Below, piece by piece: positions 1-12,582 of a stretch of 64,000 nt of DNA. The stretch covers positions 2,952,501-3,016,500 of the forward strand of contig NC_133579.1 in assembly GCF_964106895.1 (NCBI RefSeq), given 5' to 3'. The translations under genes were made by a program, and so were the position numbers. This DNA comes from Numenius arquata. Lineage: Eukaryota > Chordata > Aves > Charadriiformes > Scolopacidae. The notes beneath the pieces are model-generated. The model was given only the letters and a program-made list of their open reading frames with translations, ran no database searches and was not told the DNA's origin. Each line of letters starts with the position of its first letter. The first letter of the stretch is position 1.

Positions 1-3000
1 GTAGTTACACGTATGTATGAGTAAGATAAAAGAAATGAGGATTTCAAACCTTAAAAAAGTTAATTTAATTACAAAACCACTGTAAAAACTCATGACTGAA
101 AGTTAGTTATAAAAAAAGATATTTTTGAAAATGGCTTCCTGGGGCTTTAATGGAAACTTTTAATTTTTTTATTTAGCTAATAATGAAACACTTCCCTACA
201 TTTTTAGTTACAGTAAGACCTTTTATGTGGGTGATGCCCTTCTCTGTACCGAGTACCAAGCGATTCGCAAAGGGTACCTCAATATAACGGCGTTACATTG
301 TAAGTATGGGCCAAAGCAGCGGAGGATGGTTTGGCGTTTGCCGTGCTTATCTGCAGCAATAACAAAGGATTAAACGCTGCCTCGCTCCCGTGTTACCGTT
401 CTCATGCTTTCCCTGCCGGCCCTCGTAGGCGAGGGAGCCGTGTTTACGGGGAGTATAAAGTCCGGCAGAGGCTGCAGGAGGGAGCTGGGTGTTAAGGAAT
501 GGAGATACGCCTCACCGAAGCAAAACCCGTGTCCCGCGCGAGAGCGGATTCTGTCGAACAGAAGCCCACGGGGGGAAGGATTATGGCGTGTGATTGAGAC
601 ACCTGTTGAGAAAATGGGCAACTATTGACAAGTCTGATTCATGACTGAGTGACTGCTCTGCGAGCCTTCACATGATCCCCACCGCGAGCCAGCCTCGACC
701 GCCCGCTAAACGAGGGCTGTTTGAAGTTTCTTTTTAACATTTCCAAGACGTTAATTCAGCGGGACATCTCCACTGGGGTTCTCGATGTCACCAAATCAGC
801 AGCTGTTGAAATCCATTCACTTCAGCATGAAATGTTTGCATAATTTTTTTTTTTTTTTTTTTCTTTTATTTGTGACAACAGCAAAGTAAATAAAAATCCT
901 GCACTGCTCAACTCATATATGTGTGAGAACAGCTTCTGGTCGCAATTGTAGCTGCGGAGGCAAAATGTTTATTTGTAGAGAACAATGACAATCAGAGTAG
1001 TTTATTATGAGACACAAAAAATACTGATTTTAATAGACATTTCTGTGACATTTTTCCAGTGTAAACACTCGGTCAATTTTTGTGCCAGCTGTTGAACTTG
1101 TGTGAAAAGCATTTTGAAATGGAATTGTCTTTGTTTTTCACTTCCAAAAAAAATCTTAAAAGTCTAAAAGCAAATGTTTCCTATTTTTTCCAGTTAGTAA
1201 ATGAAACGTTGTTTCTCGGGTAGGAAAACATTTCTATCTGACTCACATTTCCCTGAGAAAACAGCTTGTATCATGGAGTTAGTTTAGTTTGAAGGGGAAA
1301 CAGAACAAGGCAAGACATGTAAACATATTACAAAGCTTACTTTGATATTTAAATGCTTTTTTTTTTTTTTTTCTTTGCCTGGCCATCTGAAAAAAGGTGT
1401 GGTGAATGTAGTCGATTGTAAATAGAAACTGTATTTTCAGTCATCTCCATTGTTAAAGCCGAGAACTGCTGACCACATATGAAGACTCCCGGTTTGAGCC
1501 GTCCCTCCTCTGTTTATTAAATCTGTTAAGACTTAAGTGTATTTTTACAAGTTCATTAATGTATTCCATTCTCTCTGATGTATTTTTTCCCACTATTATC
1601 AGATTTCATTATATGGGCGGAATTATCAGATCAACCCATTATACAGCCGAGCAGCGTTAAGTCTGATTGGAATTCGGGCTTCCCTCCGTTTACAGGGGGA
1701 ATATTGTGTAAATCAGACTCTCGGGTTTCAGTGGGAGGCACAGGGCTGCACAGCATCCATTTGTCAAGTTGATTGCACCTCAGCGAGGCTGCATTAGCTT
1801 GTCTTTGAACAGAAGTGAAATCCTATGCGAAGCTCCCCTTTCTGTCATTTACGCTAACATCCATCCTCTTAAAGCCAGGCCTCCGAGAAAAAACAAAGTG
1901 ATGGCACAATATAATCAGTCACTCAGGTTGTCTGTCATCTGTTTTCTTAAGGAAATGACTTTTAAGTTAGTGGAGCAGAAAATTGAAGAAAATTAGCAGA
2001 AGGTTGTTGTGGAAGCAGGAGGAATTTTTAAAAATTACAGCTGTCCGCGGGGAAGCTGGATGGCGTACAGCAAGTAGAAACGCGGTCCACTCTGTTTGTT
2101 TAGCTCACTGCTAATATAATGCCAGCCTGCCCAATGGGCAATAATTCACCTTTTAATGAAACTTTATTCATAAACTTCAATTGGGCTGTAAACACGCAAT
2201 AAAAAGCTGGTATGCACGTTTTCGGCTTTTATACCGCTGACTGTGTTTTATGATGCTGAATACTCAAGCAATTTGCGCTCTTTTCCATGCGTCAGGAAAG
2301 CTGCCTACGCACGGCAGGAGTGGGAAGCTGGGAAGGCCACTGTAAGCAGCTCTGGGAGGAGGCTTGTAAGTTTTTTGAAAATCAGAAAACTGCATTTTTA
2401 TTCTGATGCAAATGGCAGCAGTAAGTTACGTGACTCATTTTAAACTGCCGCACAAATTAAACTCATACGGTACCGTTGCAAAGGTTGATGGTGTAAATGA
2501 AGAGAAGATAAAGATGTACATTTTGCACAAGGTAGAAGGCACCACAGGTTAACATGCTTATTTTTCTCCCACCTTCCTAAACTTCTCTTTTATCCGCTCT
2601 GGAGTGAAGTTTTTAATTAGAGATACTTTGGTTTAACTTCAATCAGTAGGAGAATCAGTTTTGTCTTGCGTATCTTAAGGGAACATGTTTCAGTGTCATT
2701 TTTTTTTTTTAAGAAGGGCTGTGCATGGCTATTTTAAGTCAGAGCAAAATAGCACATTCCTAGTTTAAAATAAAACCCAAGTTCTTGCAACAAACTGGTG
2801 TGAATTTTGAGTTTATTTAGTTATTTTGGAATAGATATGCCTTCTAAGGTCTTTCCAGACATGCAGTAAGCGATGTGACTAGCATCTGTCAAATGTGCTT
2901 CTTTTCTCCCTTCTTTATTCTGCCCAAGGGAAAACTGGATGTGGTCTTTATTTATTTATATGATGCAGATATAGTTGTCTAAATCTTACTGCTCAGTAAT

Positions 3001-5026
3001 CAAAATGTTATTGATCTTGGGTAGGAAACCTATTCTCTTCTATTCCTTTTTCCTTATATTCCTTTTCCCTCATTTTTTTTCTGGTAGAAATAGAGGTACA
3101 AAATCTCACAAAACTAGTGAGGTTATTAAATAGCTGCATCTTAACAAGCCTTGGAAACTTTCAATGGAATATGATATGACAATACAAAATTCTGATATTT
3201 AGCACAACGTACTAGCACATTGTCACTTGCAAAGAGAAAGGAAATGGAGACAAAAAAAGGTTACTATTTTAAATACTATCCAAAGCCTAGGTTTATAATT
3301 TTCAGGCACAACTGTAGCTTGCAGCTAGTTTAAATTTTCAGTCAGTAAGTATTAGATATTTTTTTCTGAAGAAGATTTAAATTGGCTTCACAATCTTGAA
3401 AACACTTCAATTGGAATAGCTTTACTCAATAGAGACTTTATATGCACTGAAGTCGGTCAGATACGTCAGGGTCTGCAGGATCAGAGCATAAGTAGACGTT
3501 TCTCCTCAAAAATAAATCTTAAAAGATATCAGAAGGAAAGTATTTTTAAACACAGTATGTAAATTTATATAATAAGTTACAGATTCTAGAACTATCAAGT
3601 ACACTGTTCATGCAACTCATGTTTCATTAAGATATATATTACTCGAGGTTGTGATATGAAGATGATAATGGCTACATTTCACACTTCTTTTCCCTTTTAT
3701 AACCTAATGTTAACATTTAGGAATTTGGGAACTTGAGAGCCCTTGTAGATCAATCTTGATTAGTTTATTTTTCTTTGTAAAGATTTTGATAGCCTGGTAA
3801 TGCTTTTGTTTGAAAGAGTATTCTTTACTTCCTCTTGTGGGGGATGAAATATTGTTACACCCAGCTCTTCCTCTGAAATAGTGAAAAACAATTTAGGTAA
3901 CTGAATCTTTGATGAGGAGACCTTAGATTGAAAAGTCTGGCATTTAATTGCCCTTTTACTCATAATTCTTCTACGTTTAACCTCAAAGGTGATTTAAAAA
4001 GTTACATCTTAATTGCATAGCCTCATTCAATCATTAGTACTTTGCCTTGAAGCAATTTATTACAACTTTATTTCCCTGAACCATCAATGAAGATGATGCT
4101 GAATTTTATATTAGCCAAATGTCCTTTGGAGATTAATGTGGTAATATAGATTTTATGCACGCTTTTTCCGCTTTCATATTTGTGTTACAGATTGGGGTTA
4201 TAGGTATAGCACAACTGCTGAAGCAGTTTGGAGAATGTTGAGCGTGTTGCCTCCAGAGCCGGTGCCAGAGATTTACTTGAAAATGTGCATCTTGAAGAGG
4301 AAATAATAGCAGGGCATTCTCTGATGTGCTTCTCTCTAGCTATTTTTACAGCTCACTCACACGGGGTTTTCCCCTTTGAAGAGAATAGTTGGACTCCCGT
4401 TGTGAGGAAAGCGCTGTGATCAGATGGGCTAGGAGATGCTAATGTGGGCACAAGGGTGCTTTGCCACAGATGCCACCGTTAACATTGGGCAAGTCACTCT
4501 TTAAGTCGTACTCCTCTTCCGTGGCAGTCTTTTGGAGATTCCTACATTCTTAAAATTTTTGAGGGTTCCAGCTACTAAGGCTATGAAATACCATAAACCC
4601 CTTGTGTCGGTGCAGGATCAAAGTAGATTTCACCATGAGCGTGTTTCCTGTTATGTCTTCAGATTCATTTGCATAGATATTTAAATATGTCAGGTAGAAA
4701 GTGTTGAGGCCCTTTATGCTCATAATGGCATAATTTAACAATTCACCTTTTTTCCCTACAGTGATATAGAATTTGGATTGTTTCTATCCAAATTCTCAGA
4801 TCAGAATTGGCAGCTACTGGTGTCTACTTTGGAAGGCTTGCACGGGGCTGGGGGAGATTTCAATGGATGAGGCTAGTTTGATGAATACTTCAAGCCAGGT
4901 GTGCTGACACCAATGCCAAAAGCACCATCCTACCTTCCCCCCCCTCTCAGCTTCTCACTCCTGACCCTCTGCCACCCCTTCCTTTGAGCTATTGCAGCTG
5001 TTTGTTCTGCGAGTGGTGAGGGAGAT
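1..5026. other. Intronic sequence, no gene; candidate conserved block inside
   Basis: This stretch is unique-looking, mostly AT-rich sequence with T runs at 845-862 and 1358-1372. Reading frames here are short and resemble no family I know. A CpG-containing part lies at about 235-720. The block at 1500-2240 is listed separately as a candidate regulatory element. I see nothing I can identify in 2450-5026. Confidence 0.6.
1500..2240. promoter_or_regulatory. Candidate conserved non-coding element / enhancer
   Basis: The block is repeat-free and non-coding, with a mixed composition unlike the flanking AT-rich intron. It has a high density of developmental transcription-factor-like words. Examples are GATAA/TTATC cores, several ATTA homeodomain cores, TTTATTCATAAA near 2162-2173 and a forkhead-type TGTAAACA at 2187-2194. 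This is typical of ancient vertebrate enhancers, but conservation cannot be measured from one sequence. Confidence 0.35.
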
Positions 5027-5735
5027 GAGGCTGGGGGAAGACAGGGCTGCTTCCTGCTTACCTGCTGGAGAGCAGCTCTGTGGAGAGAGACCTTGGAGTC
5101 CGGGTGGACAACAAGGTGCCCACGAGACAGCAATGTGCCCTGGTAGCCAAGAAGGCCAATGGTCTCCTGGGGCGCATTATAAAGAGCGTGGCCAATAGGT
5201 CAAGGGAGGTCATCCTCCCCATCTGCTCTGCCCTGGTGAGGCCACATCTGGAGTCCTGGGTACAGTCCTGGGCCCCCCAGTTCAAGAAGGACAGGGAACT
5301 GCAGAGGCTACGAAGATGATCAAGGGATGGAGCATCTCTCTGATGAGGAAAGGCTGAGAGACCTGAGGCTGTTGAGCCTGGAGAAGAGAAGACTGAGAGG
5401 GGACCTCATCAATTCTGAGCAATATCTAAAGGGCGGGTATCAAGAGGATGGGGTCAGGCTCTTCTCAGTGGTGGCCAGGGACAGGACAAGGGGCAACAGA
5501 CACAAACTGGAACATGGGAAGTTCCATCTGAACATGAGGAAAAGCTTTCCTGTGAGGGTGGCAGAGCCCTGGAACAGGCTGCCCAGAGAGAGGTGGTGGA
5601 GTCTCCACCTCTGGAGACATTCAAACCCCACCTGGACGCATTCCTGTGCAACCTGCTGTGGGTGACCCTGCTCTGGCAGGGGGTTGGACTGGATGATCTC
5701 GAGATCCCTTCCAACCCCCACCGTTCTGTGATTTC
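5027..5735 (+). mobile_element. CR1 LINE, 5'-truncated, sense
   Basis: About 700 bases of the CR1 3' region. The ORF2 reverse-transcriptase C-terminus is readable in pieces: ERDLGVRVDNK, then QQCALVAKKANGLLGRI, then REVILPICSALVRPHLE, then LSLEKRRLRGDLI. Frame breaks around 5310-5330 and near 5580 make it a dead copy. The 3' end (GGTTGGACTGGATGATCTCGAGATCCCTTCCAACCC) fades into unique sequence near 5735. The 5' boundary is approximate. Confidence 0.93.
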
Positions 5736-7050
5736 TCCACTCACACCGCTGGCACAACCAACAGAAGTGTTGGTTTGGCTGCAGACTCTGGAGCCAACTG
5801 AGTGGGGTATGGAGGCAAACCAGAAGGGTGTCCACAGCATTCCAAAAATGCAAACATTTGGTATGTGTCTTTGGGTAGAAATACTGTGGAACTTGGTGAA
5901 TGTTACATCCTTCCTGTAAGGAACAGGTAAGCTCGTGGTAGCAGCAGTTCAAACAACAGCAGCCTCCACCCTAATCTCAGGCACATTTCACCTCCTGGAA
6001 CAAAAGCATATGTGGGGACACTCAAGTTTTTGAACTAGGTGGAAGATGGGTACGACTGAATATTAAATTAATCTCTATGGAAATTGGGTATATCCGAAGG
6101 AAAAAGACAAAAGGAAAAGAAAGAAAAGCAGATAAAGCAGGAGAAAAGGCATAACAAAAGATTCAAAGGAGGAAAAGAAAGTGAACAAAAGAATTAGATC
6201 AGCACTATGACAGTCCCACAAAGGTCTGAGTGCTGGTTGAAAAAGCTTCCAGAGGGATGGCAGAGATTTTTTATTGTTGTGTATCTCCTGCATTCAAGGA
6301 AACAAGAGTGAAGTTGGGGGCGGGTGACTTTGGAGGTGTTTTTTTAGTTAGATATGCCTAAATGATGCTTGACTTCATAATTTTCTCCTCCTAATAGAAA
6401 CAGCCCTCAAGGCCTCAAACTTTGGCTAATCATTTAGGTCAAAAGGGTAATAATAATGTAGAAGACTATGAATTAGAAGTGCACCCTCGGGAAAGCTTGA
6501 CCCAATGCAGAAGTAGAAAATAGCCATACAAAACTCTGTAATGGGATCCTCTGAAGCTGAATGGGAAAATGAGGGCTCATACAAATATGCTCACCATCTA
6601 ATATGAAACATAACTCCAGAAGTATGTATATTTATTCCCTGTTACAAGAGTGAAACCACAGTGGAGTTACTGTAACACTGAGGCTGAACTAATCCCATCA
6701 CAGGATCAGATCTTGGTAATAAATAGTTCCAGGTGCGATCCAAGGACTAGGAATGTTTAGATTTGTTTAAACTGAAAGGTGTGGAGTTTTTTCAATCTTT
6801 CCCCTGACAAGGGAGGGTGGTATGAGGTGTGTAACTCCCATCTTTCAAAAGGGAGACCTGCTTATTGTATAGCACTTTTCACTGCTGGATCTCAAATACC
6901 TTACGCAGAAAGTTGGTATCATTCTGCTTATGTGACGGATAGGGAAATGGGGTGCGAGGATGCTCAGCGTCCTGCTGAAAGTCAGCAAACCTGGTGACAA
7001 ACTGGGTAGTATAAACCCTGCAACAGTGCTCTACTCTGCTGCTTTCCTTT
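5736..7050. other. Intronic sequence with purine-rich tract
   Basis: There is no gene or recognised repeat here. A purine-rich stretch of GGAAAAG-type words runs from about 6095 to 6190; its complement encodes a spurious Phe/Leu-rich frame. Confidence 0.6.
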
Positions 7051-7298
7051 ATCATAGATCATAGAATCATGGAATGGTTTGGGTTGGAAGGGACCTTAAA
7101 GATCATGGATTTCCAACCCCCCTGCCCTGGGCAGGGACACCTCCCACCAGACCAGGTTGCTCAAAGCCCCATCCAGCCTGGCCTTGAACCCCTCCAGGGA
7201 TGGGGCAGCCACAGCTTCTCTGGGCAACCTGTTCCAGGGTCTCACCACCCTCACAGCAAAGAATTTCTTCTGAGATCTCATCTAAATCTCCCCTCTTT
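7051..7298 (-). mobile_element. CR1 LINE 3' fragment, antisense
   Basis: The + strand starts with ATCATAGAATCATGGAATGG, the reverse complement of the CR1 3' end. It continues through GGTTGGAAGGGACC and the antisense of the RT C-terminus to the CCCCTCTTT region. It is 5'-truncated. Confidence 0.93.
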
Positions 7299-7354
7299 AT
7301 ACCAGAGCATCCTTTCAGTTTCCTACTTTCTTTATCATGAATCTTTGGGTTTGT

Positions 7355-7628
7355 GATGGGACAAGGTTCAGATTGGACATCAGGAAAAATTTTTACACAG
7401 AAAGGGTTATTAAGCATTGGAATGGGCTGCCCAGGGAAGTGGCTGAGGCACCATCCCTGGACGTATTTAAAAGACGGATTGACATAGCGCTCAGTAACAT
7501 GGTTTAGTGATGGCTTGTTGGTTTTTTTGTTTTGTTTGTTGTTTTTTTTTTTATCAGAGTTAGGTTGATGGTTGGACTAGATGATCTTAAAGGTCCCTTC
7601 CAACCTAGATGGTTCTATGATTCTATGA
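7355..7628 (+). mobile_element. CR1 LINE 3' fragment, sense, with T-rich insertion
   Basis: GGACAAGGTTCAGATTGGACATCAGGAAAAAT marks the RT C-terminal region, and the copy ends TTCCAACC...TTCTATGATTCTATGA at 7628. A G/T-rich block at about 7519-7553 (TTTTTTTG and TTGTTTG runs) interrupts it. It belongs to a different subfamily from the antisense copy just upstream, and the two lie 3'-ends-outward. Confidence 0.9.
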
Positions 7629-8131
7629 AGTTTGGAGAAAAGCTTCTCTTTTGAGTATGCCTATCTTCTGAGTGTCGTTGGAATGGAATGAGCACGCAAT
7701 TAAAGATTGTGCCATACTGCACATACGTAAAGGAGCATACCAGGGTTGCGTAAGCGATCTCATAGGCAAAGTCTCTGTGTTTTTCAGTCTTCAGTGTTGA
7801 GGTTTTATGGACTAATCAAGCGCTTGAAGCTCTATGGAATAGGCTGTACTTGTATATTAGGTTGCTAGCCCCAGTTCTCTGTTCCTCCCCACAGGCTGTG
7901 GCTGTCTTGGCAGCAGATAGATGGCATGGCGACAGATAGACTTAGTACCTCAGACACATAATTTGCATAAATTTGTAACAGAAAAAGGAGCTGCCCAGAG
8001 CTGGGCAGCTGTCCTGGGCTCCGAGGACACACTAAGCATTTGCATCTGGTTCTGTACTGTAGTCCCCGTTCAGAATTTATACAATGGTAGCAGAGCGACA
8101 GGTAGGTGGTGACTTCCAGCCATAACCCAGA
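7629..8131. other. Intronic sequence, nothing recognised
   Basis: This unique sequence lies between a CR1 copy and a solo LTR. I see no gene or repeat in it. Confidence 0.6.
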
Positions 8132-8136
8132 ATTAT

Positions 8137-8738
8137 TGCCCTGGTTTGGGGTGGAGCAGAGCCAACTTTCTATTCAGTGAGAGAGGCTCTTGCTTATCCT
8201 TGGTGCTGTGGCATCAAGGTCAGCTGGCTGGGCTGTGTACCCCATGGAGGGGTCACACCTGTGGGGAGGAGTGGACAGGTCAGATGGCCCAAACTGACCA
8301 ATAGGGTGTTCCATCCCATCTGCCATGCTCAGTATAAAAGCTGAGGGATTGATGGGGTCAGGTTGGCTCCTCGTCAAGGGATCTTTTTCAGTGGCTCTCT
8401 TTCTTTGATGACTGATGCCCAAGGAAGACCCTGTGAGTTCATCTACATATCAGTGTGTTCTGGAATCCATTTGCCATTTGTCACTGAGACCAGTCTGGAA
8501 CTTCCGTAGCGCCTGCCGGTGACATCTCCCTGGGAGCTTGATAAGGTTTTGTATGTATTTATATATATTGTTTCTATTTCAGTATTTCCTTTTTTATTTT
8601 ATTATTAATATTTCATTAAAGTAGTTTAGCTTTTTCCTAAACTCATAGCTCTCTTATCTCTCTTCCTCTCCTTGGAGTGAGGGGTGGGGGAGAGGATCTG
8701 TCATCTTGTCATTGGCCAACCTGGCCCAAACCATGACG
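8137..8738 (+). mobile_element. Solo LTR of an avian endogenous retrovirus, sense to STAU2
   Basis: A 602-bp element begins TGCCCTGGTTTGGG and ends CCCAAACCATGACG; the two ends share the inverted block TGGTTTGGG. It is flanked by a perfect 5-bp duplication ATTAT (8132-8136 and 8739-8743). U3/R-like signals are in order: CCAAT near 8298, TATAAAA at 8333-8339 and a polyadenylation-type ATTAAA at 8615-8620. The terminal CG where CA is expected looks like one decayed base. No gag, pol or env sequence is present, so this is a recombined solo LTR. A 5-bp duplication fits an ERVL- or gamma-like integrase better than the 6 bp of ERVK, but the class is uncertain. Confidence 0.88.
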
Positions 8739-8743
8739 ATTAT

Positions 8744-11700
8744 CCATGTGTGTGTCCTACTGTGGCCTGGAGCGTTGGCCTTTTCTGCCTAATCCATGTG
8801 TCCAGAGAGGTGAGAACGGAAAGACAGAGCATGGTGAAAGAGAAGGAGCATGGGGAAGACTGCTCTACTGGCACTTAGGGGAAGAAAGCGAGTGGGTGCT
8901 GGAGAGCTGTGCGAAGAGAATAATCACCAGTAGGCACCAGCCAGAGAGCCTCGGAATATGCTTTCCTTTAGTCTGTGCTGCTGAACAGAGGCTTTGGGCC
9001 AGGGACAAAGTGTTCTGGGACACGTCCTCTGTAATGCTTCTAGATTTCTTGAATAATTCACAAAGCTTTTGGACCCCTTTTCCCCAAACACACACACAAA
9101 GCCAATTGTGCTGTAGAAAGAGTTTGGGAAACTCCGTAAGGAAAGCCGCTTACTTCTTCAGCCTTTATATAGGCATTCTAAAGCAGTTTTAATTATTCCC
9201 CATTTTCAGAGGATGACGAAGCTGACCACTTAGTTTTTGCAGAGTTCGTACGCTGTAGTGATTTACTTTTTATGTCTTTATTAGGGTTTTACTGCCTTAT
9301 TTACATTGTAATAGCAGTAGGGATGTTTTGCATATAGTCTTATTGCCTTTGATTGGGAACAATAACAAGAAAACTGAGTGCTTCATGATTTAATTATTTG
9401 TGTTCTTTGCAAGAATAATTAAAGGATCATGCCAAAATCTTATCAGAGCATGAAAATTTAGCATGCCAAGAGTGAAACTATTTCAGTGGCATACCAATGG
9501 TTTATTTGCTGACCAGATTCAGTTTTAGAAACTCACCCTTCACTGTTTCACTACTGGTACTTAGAAGTGTAAAAAGTGTAGTTATCAAAAAGCATTCGTA
9601 GGAAGAGAGAATAGATTTTTCAAGTGACCTGTGATTGTAGATGCTTTGCTTTAAAAAAAAGTCATCAGAGAAACTGATTTTTTTCAAAACTAAGCTAATA
9701 TTTCTGAAAAATCAAGCCATGGGCAGGTATTTGAAAGTCAACCAGCAACTGACACAGCTACTCTTGCTAATCCTTTTCTAAATCTTCGCCATGAAGTTTT
9801 TGGCCTCTAGTTACTCGTCTGGAACACCACTTTAATCTGTAAGTATTAGCTTGCTTCAGAAGTATTGCAGCTGAATAGGAAAAGCTGGTGATTAAACAAT
9901 CTAAGACATTGAAAAATGCCTATAGTCCATATATGCCTTATGAAACAGATCTTTTATTTACCATTAGATCTTCTTAAACCACAAACATGTACCTGGTTAT
10001 TTTTTCCTAAGCATTTTATCTATAAAATTAATTAATCCATTCCCAAACAATAGGCTTAACTGTCTCCAGTAAAACGCAGTTTTACATGGTGTATGTATCT
10101 TGACCTACAAAGTTAATCCACAGCTTTTCTTGAAGAATTTTTGTACACTTCGAAACACTGGTCCGTTGAAGGAGGGACTTAAAAGGATTTATCTGCACAT
10201 GCTTGAAGGAACCATCATTTAATAAAGTAGTATTGAGATCTGCAGATCCTGTTTAACGTTTGAAATACATCAGTAGCGCTGAGTTGGGGTGTCTCAGCCA
10301 CTAACTGGTCCCAGAAAGAGTACTGGCGGTATCCCACAAAGTGCTGACCTTCAGCGTTCTTAGTGCTTTGCAGAACTGATTTCTCAGTCCCAAGGCAATT
10401 GTCCATATCATGCAAGTGCTGCATGCTATTATAGTCAGGAGCCTCCGTTTGAGAGTAATCCAAGAAAGAATACCAGTATTTTGTTTCCAAGTTCTTTTTG
10501 TAAAATATTTGGCTCCAACGCAAAGCTAATTTTCATGAGGCTCTTTGAAAGTCTCTCTTTAGAAAAAGATGTAGTTTTTCTATGCGCATAGTTCATTTCT
10601 AAACCAAATCTAGCTAAAAATTGCCACATAAGCTGTTTTTTCAACAGAGGGACAATAGCCATATTTTTGTTTCCCCACAGAAGGACTACATTTGTTTTTA
10701 AAATATATATATTTGAGCAGTCACATAAAATAAGCAACATTAAGGTGCCGTATTGAATTCATTAAGATTTCTCTCTCTCATATGTAATCCCAAGTCTCTA
10801 GATCCTTATAATTTTATTGGTAGGGGGAGCCGGTGCATGGTTTGACATATCAGCTGGGCTGTGAAGATCTAAACATTGACACACGTCCAGGTCGCCCCTG
10901 ATGATGCCATCTCCAGGGCGTCTTCAGCAGACAGGTTTGGCCTGTCCTCTTATCGCCCTTCCAAAGCAGGGAGATGGAATGTCCTTTGGTCCCTGGTCCC
11001 GCTCGGCCGTTCAGTGCTCAGCTTTCTTGCCGCTCTTTGTTCACCGGAGCGTAACCGCAGGCAAAGTGAGACAGCAGATTTGCCGGGCCCTAGAGAGCCC
11101 CGATTCCCATGGCTATTGCTGTCCCAAGGAACAGAGGGCTCAAAGAAAACTAAAGGTAAAGGACGGGTCACTGATTTGGTCGTCGTCGTCTTTGATATAA
11201 ATAATTATTAGGAAGCAAAATCTAACTTTCGCCTCGTAACCAGAAATTAGTACCATTTCCGTTTGACGTAGTGACATCCTGCATTGTTAAAGAGAGCCCT
11301 CGGTGGCTACTAGAGATTAGCGGGGGGGAAAACATTTCACTTGCAGGTCACCTGCGTGAATCTGGGCCGGGGCAGGGCTGAGTGACAGCCGCTCAGATGT
11401 GATGTCTGTAGGAGGCCCCTGTGAAGGAAACTGCGAGTTTTGGTCCGGGTGGGCAGGTGTCAGCACTACAGACACACATACACCCCCCCGCCGCAATTAG
11501 GGGTCTGTGCTGGAGCGGGGGCTGCGTGGAAACCCGGCATCAGGGTGTGGGTGAGGACGTGGGTGGGACGTGGGGGGCTTCTGCTGCCCCTGAGGCGCTT
11601 GTACGGAGGAGCGGCATGAAATCCACCCCCCGGCAAGCTCTCGCCCGGGGTTGAGGTCGGGCAGGAGCCTGTCCCGACCCGCTTGGTGTGGTGTAGCCTT

Positions 11701-12582
11701 GGAGAAAGCAAATGCCAAAGGAAAGGATTTAATGCCCTTCGCTATTTCTGTCCCAGATTCCTTCCCGCATGTCACCAGGCCTTCCTCGTACCGCTTCAGC
11801 TCCTCCCTACGCTTTCCCATGCAGGCTTTCCCCCCCCCCCCAACCTTGTAAATGATGTGAAGCAAATACCTAATGTTATCTTCAGCGCTGATGCAAGAAA
11901 ATGAGAGGAGGTATATTACAGTTCTGTTCAGTGCTCTTTCCAGAGAAAACTGCTGGTTAGGTCAATTTACTTGGCAGGGTACACTGCTTTAATCTTAACT
12001 CGAGTCCTGCCGTAGATGTACAGCAGCTGGATCTAATGTCTTCATGCATGGTTGCCAGCAAGCCAGTTAATTTCTGTTTGTTGAGAGGTAGGAATCAGGC
12101 AAATTTTTCTCTCTTGAATGAAAACATTGTGGGGCCGGTAACAGGTGAATAAGCAACACTGGGTAAGAAAACAACCTGGAATTACTGCCTAAACTTTGAA
12201 GGGCTGGATTCCACAACAGAGAAGTCACGGTTTCATCCCGTTTATAATGGCAGTAGGTTTAGCCCTGAATCTTAGAAGAATTAAAAAGAAAAACTGGCTT
12301 GACAGACCTTGTTTGTGAGAAAACATCACCAGTGAAGAAGCACTTCTTAGATTCGAGTCCACTTGCAGTGCTGTAAGCTGCTAACTGGGGTGGTCAGGGT
12401 GTTGCTAAACCTATACGCAGGCTACAAAAGCTGGACAAATTGCTCTCTCCGTCACACTGAGGTCTGCTCAGGCTCTCGATGACCCCTTGGGTTACATCCA
12501 TCAAGCCTGTTGCTGTATGTCCCTAGAGGTAGCACTGGCGATGCAGGGTGTAACCCCTGGGTGGCTGGAGTTCCCACCATGT
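8744..12582. other. Intronic sequence, CpG-richer in its distal part
   Basis: Positions 8744-10870 are AT-rich unique sequence with only short, unrecognised reading frames. Positions 10870-11660 are GC- and CpG-richer and are listed separately. I see nothing definable in 11900-12582. Confidence 0.55.
10870..11660. promoter_or_regulatory. GC/CpG-richer non-coding block, possible regulatory element
   Basis: CpG dinucleotides are clearly denser here than in the flanking intron, especially at 10885-11110 (TCGCCC, GCTCGGCCG, CACCGGAGCG). Several overlapping short frames occur on both strands, as expected of GC-rich DNA, and none resembles a known protein. There is no TATA box or identified exon. 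It could be an enhancer or simply a GC-rich patch. Confidence 0.25.

Noticed and set aside
5440..5952. 170-residue frame on the minus strand
   Set aside because: It is mostly the antisense of the sense CR1 at 5027-5735 and has no independent support.
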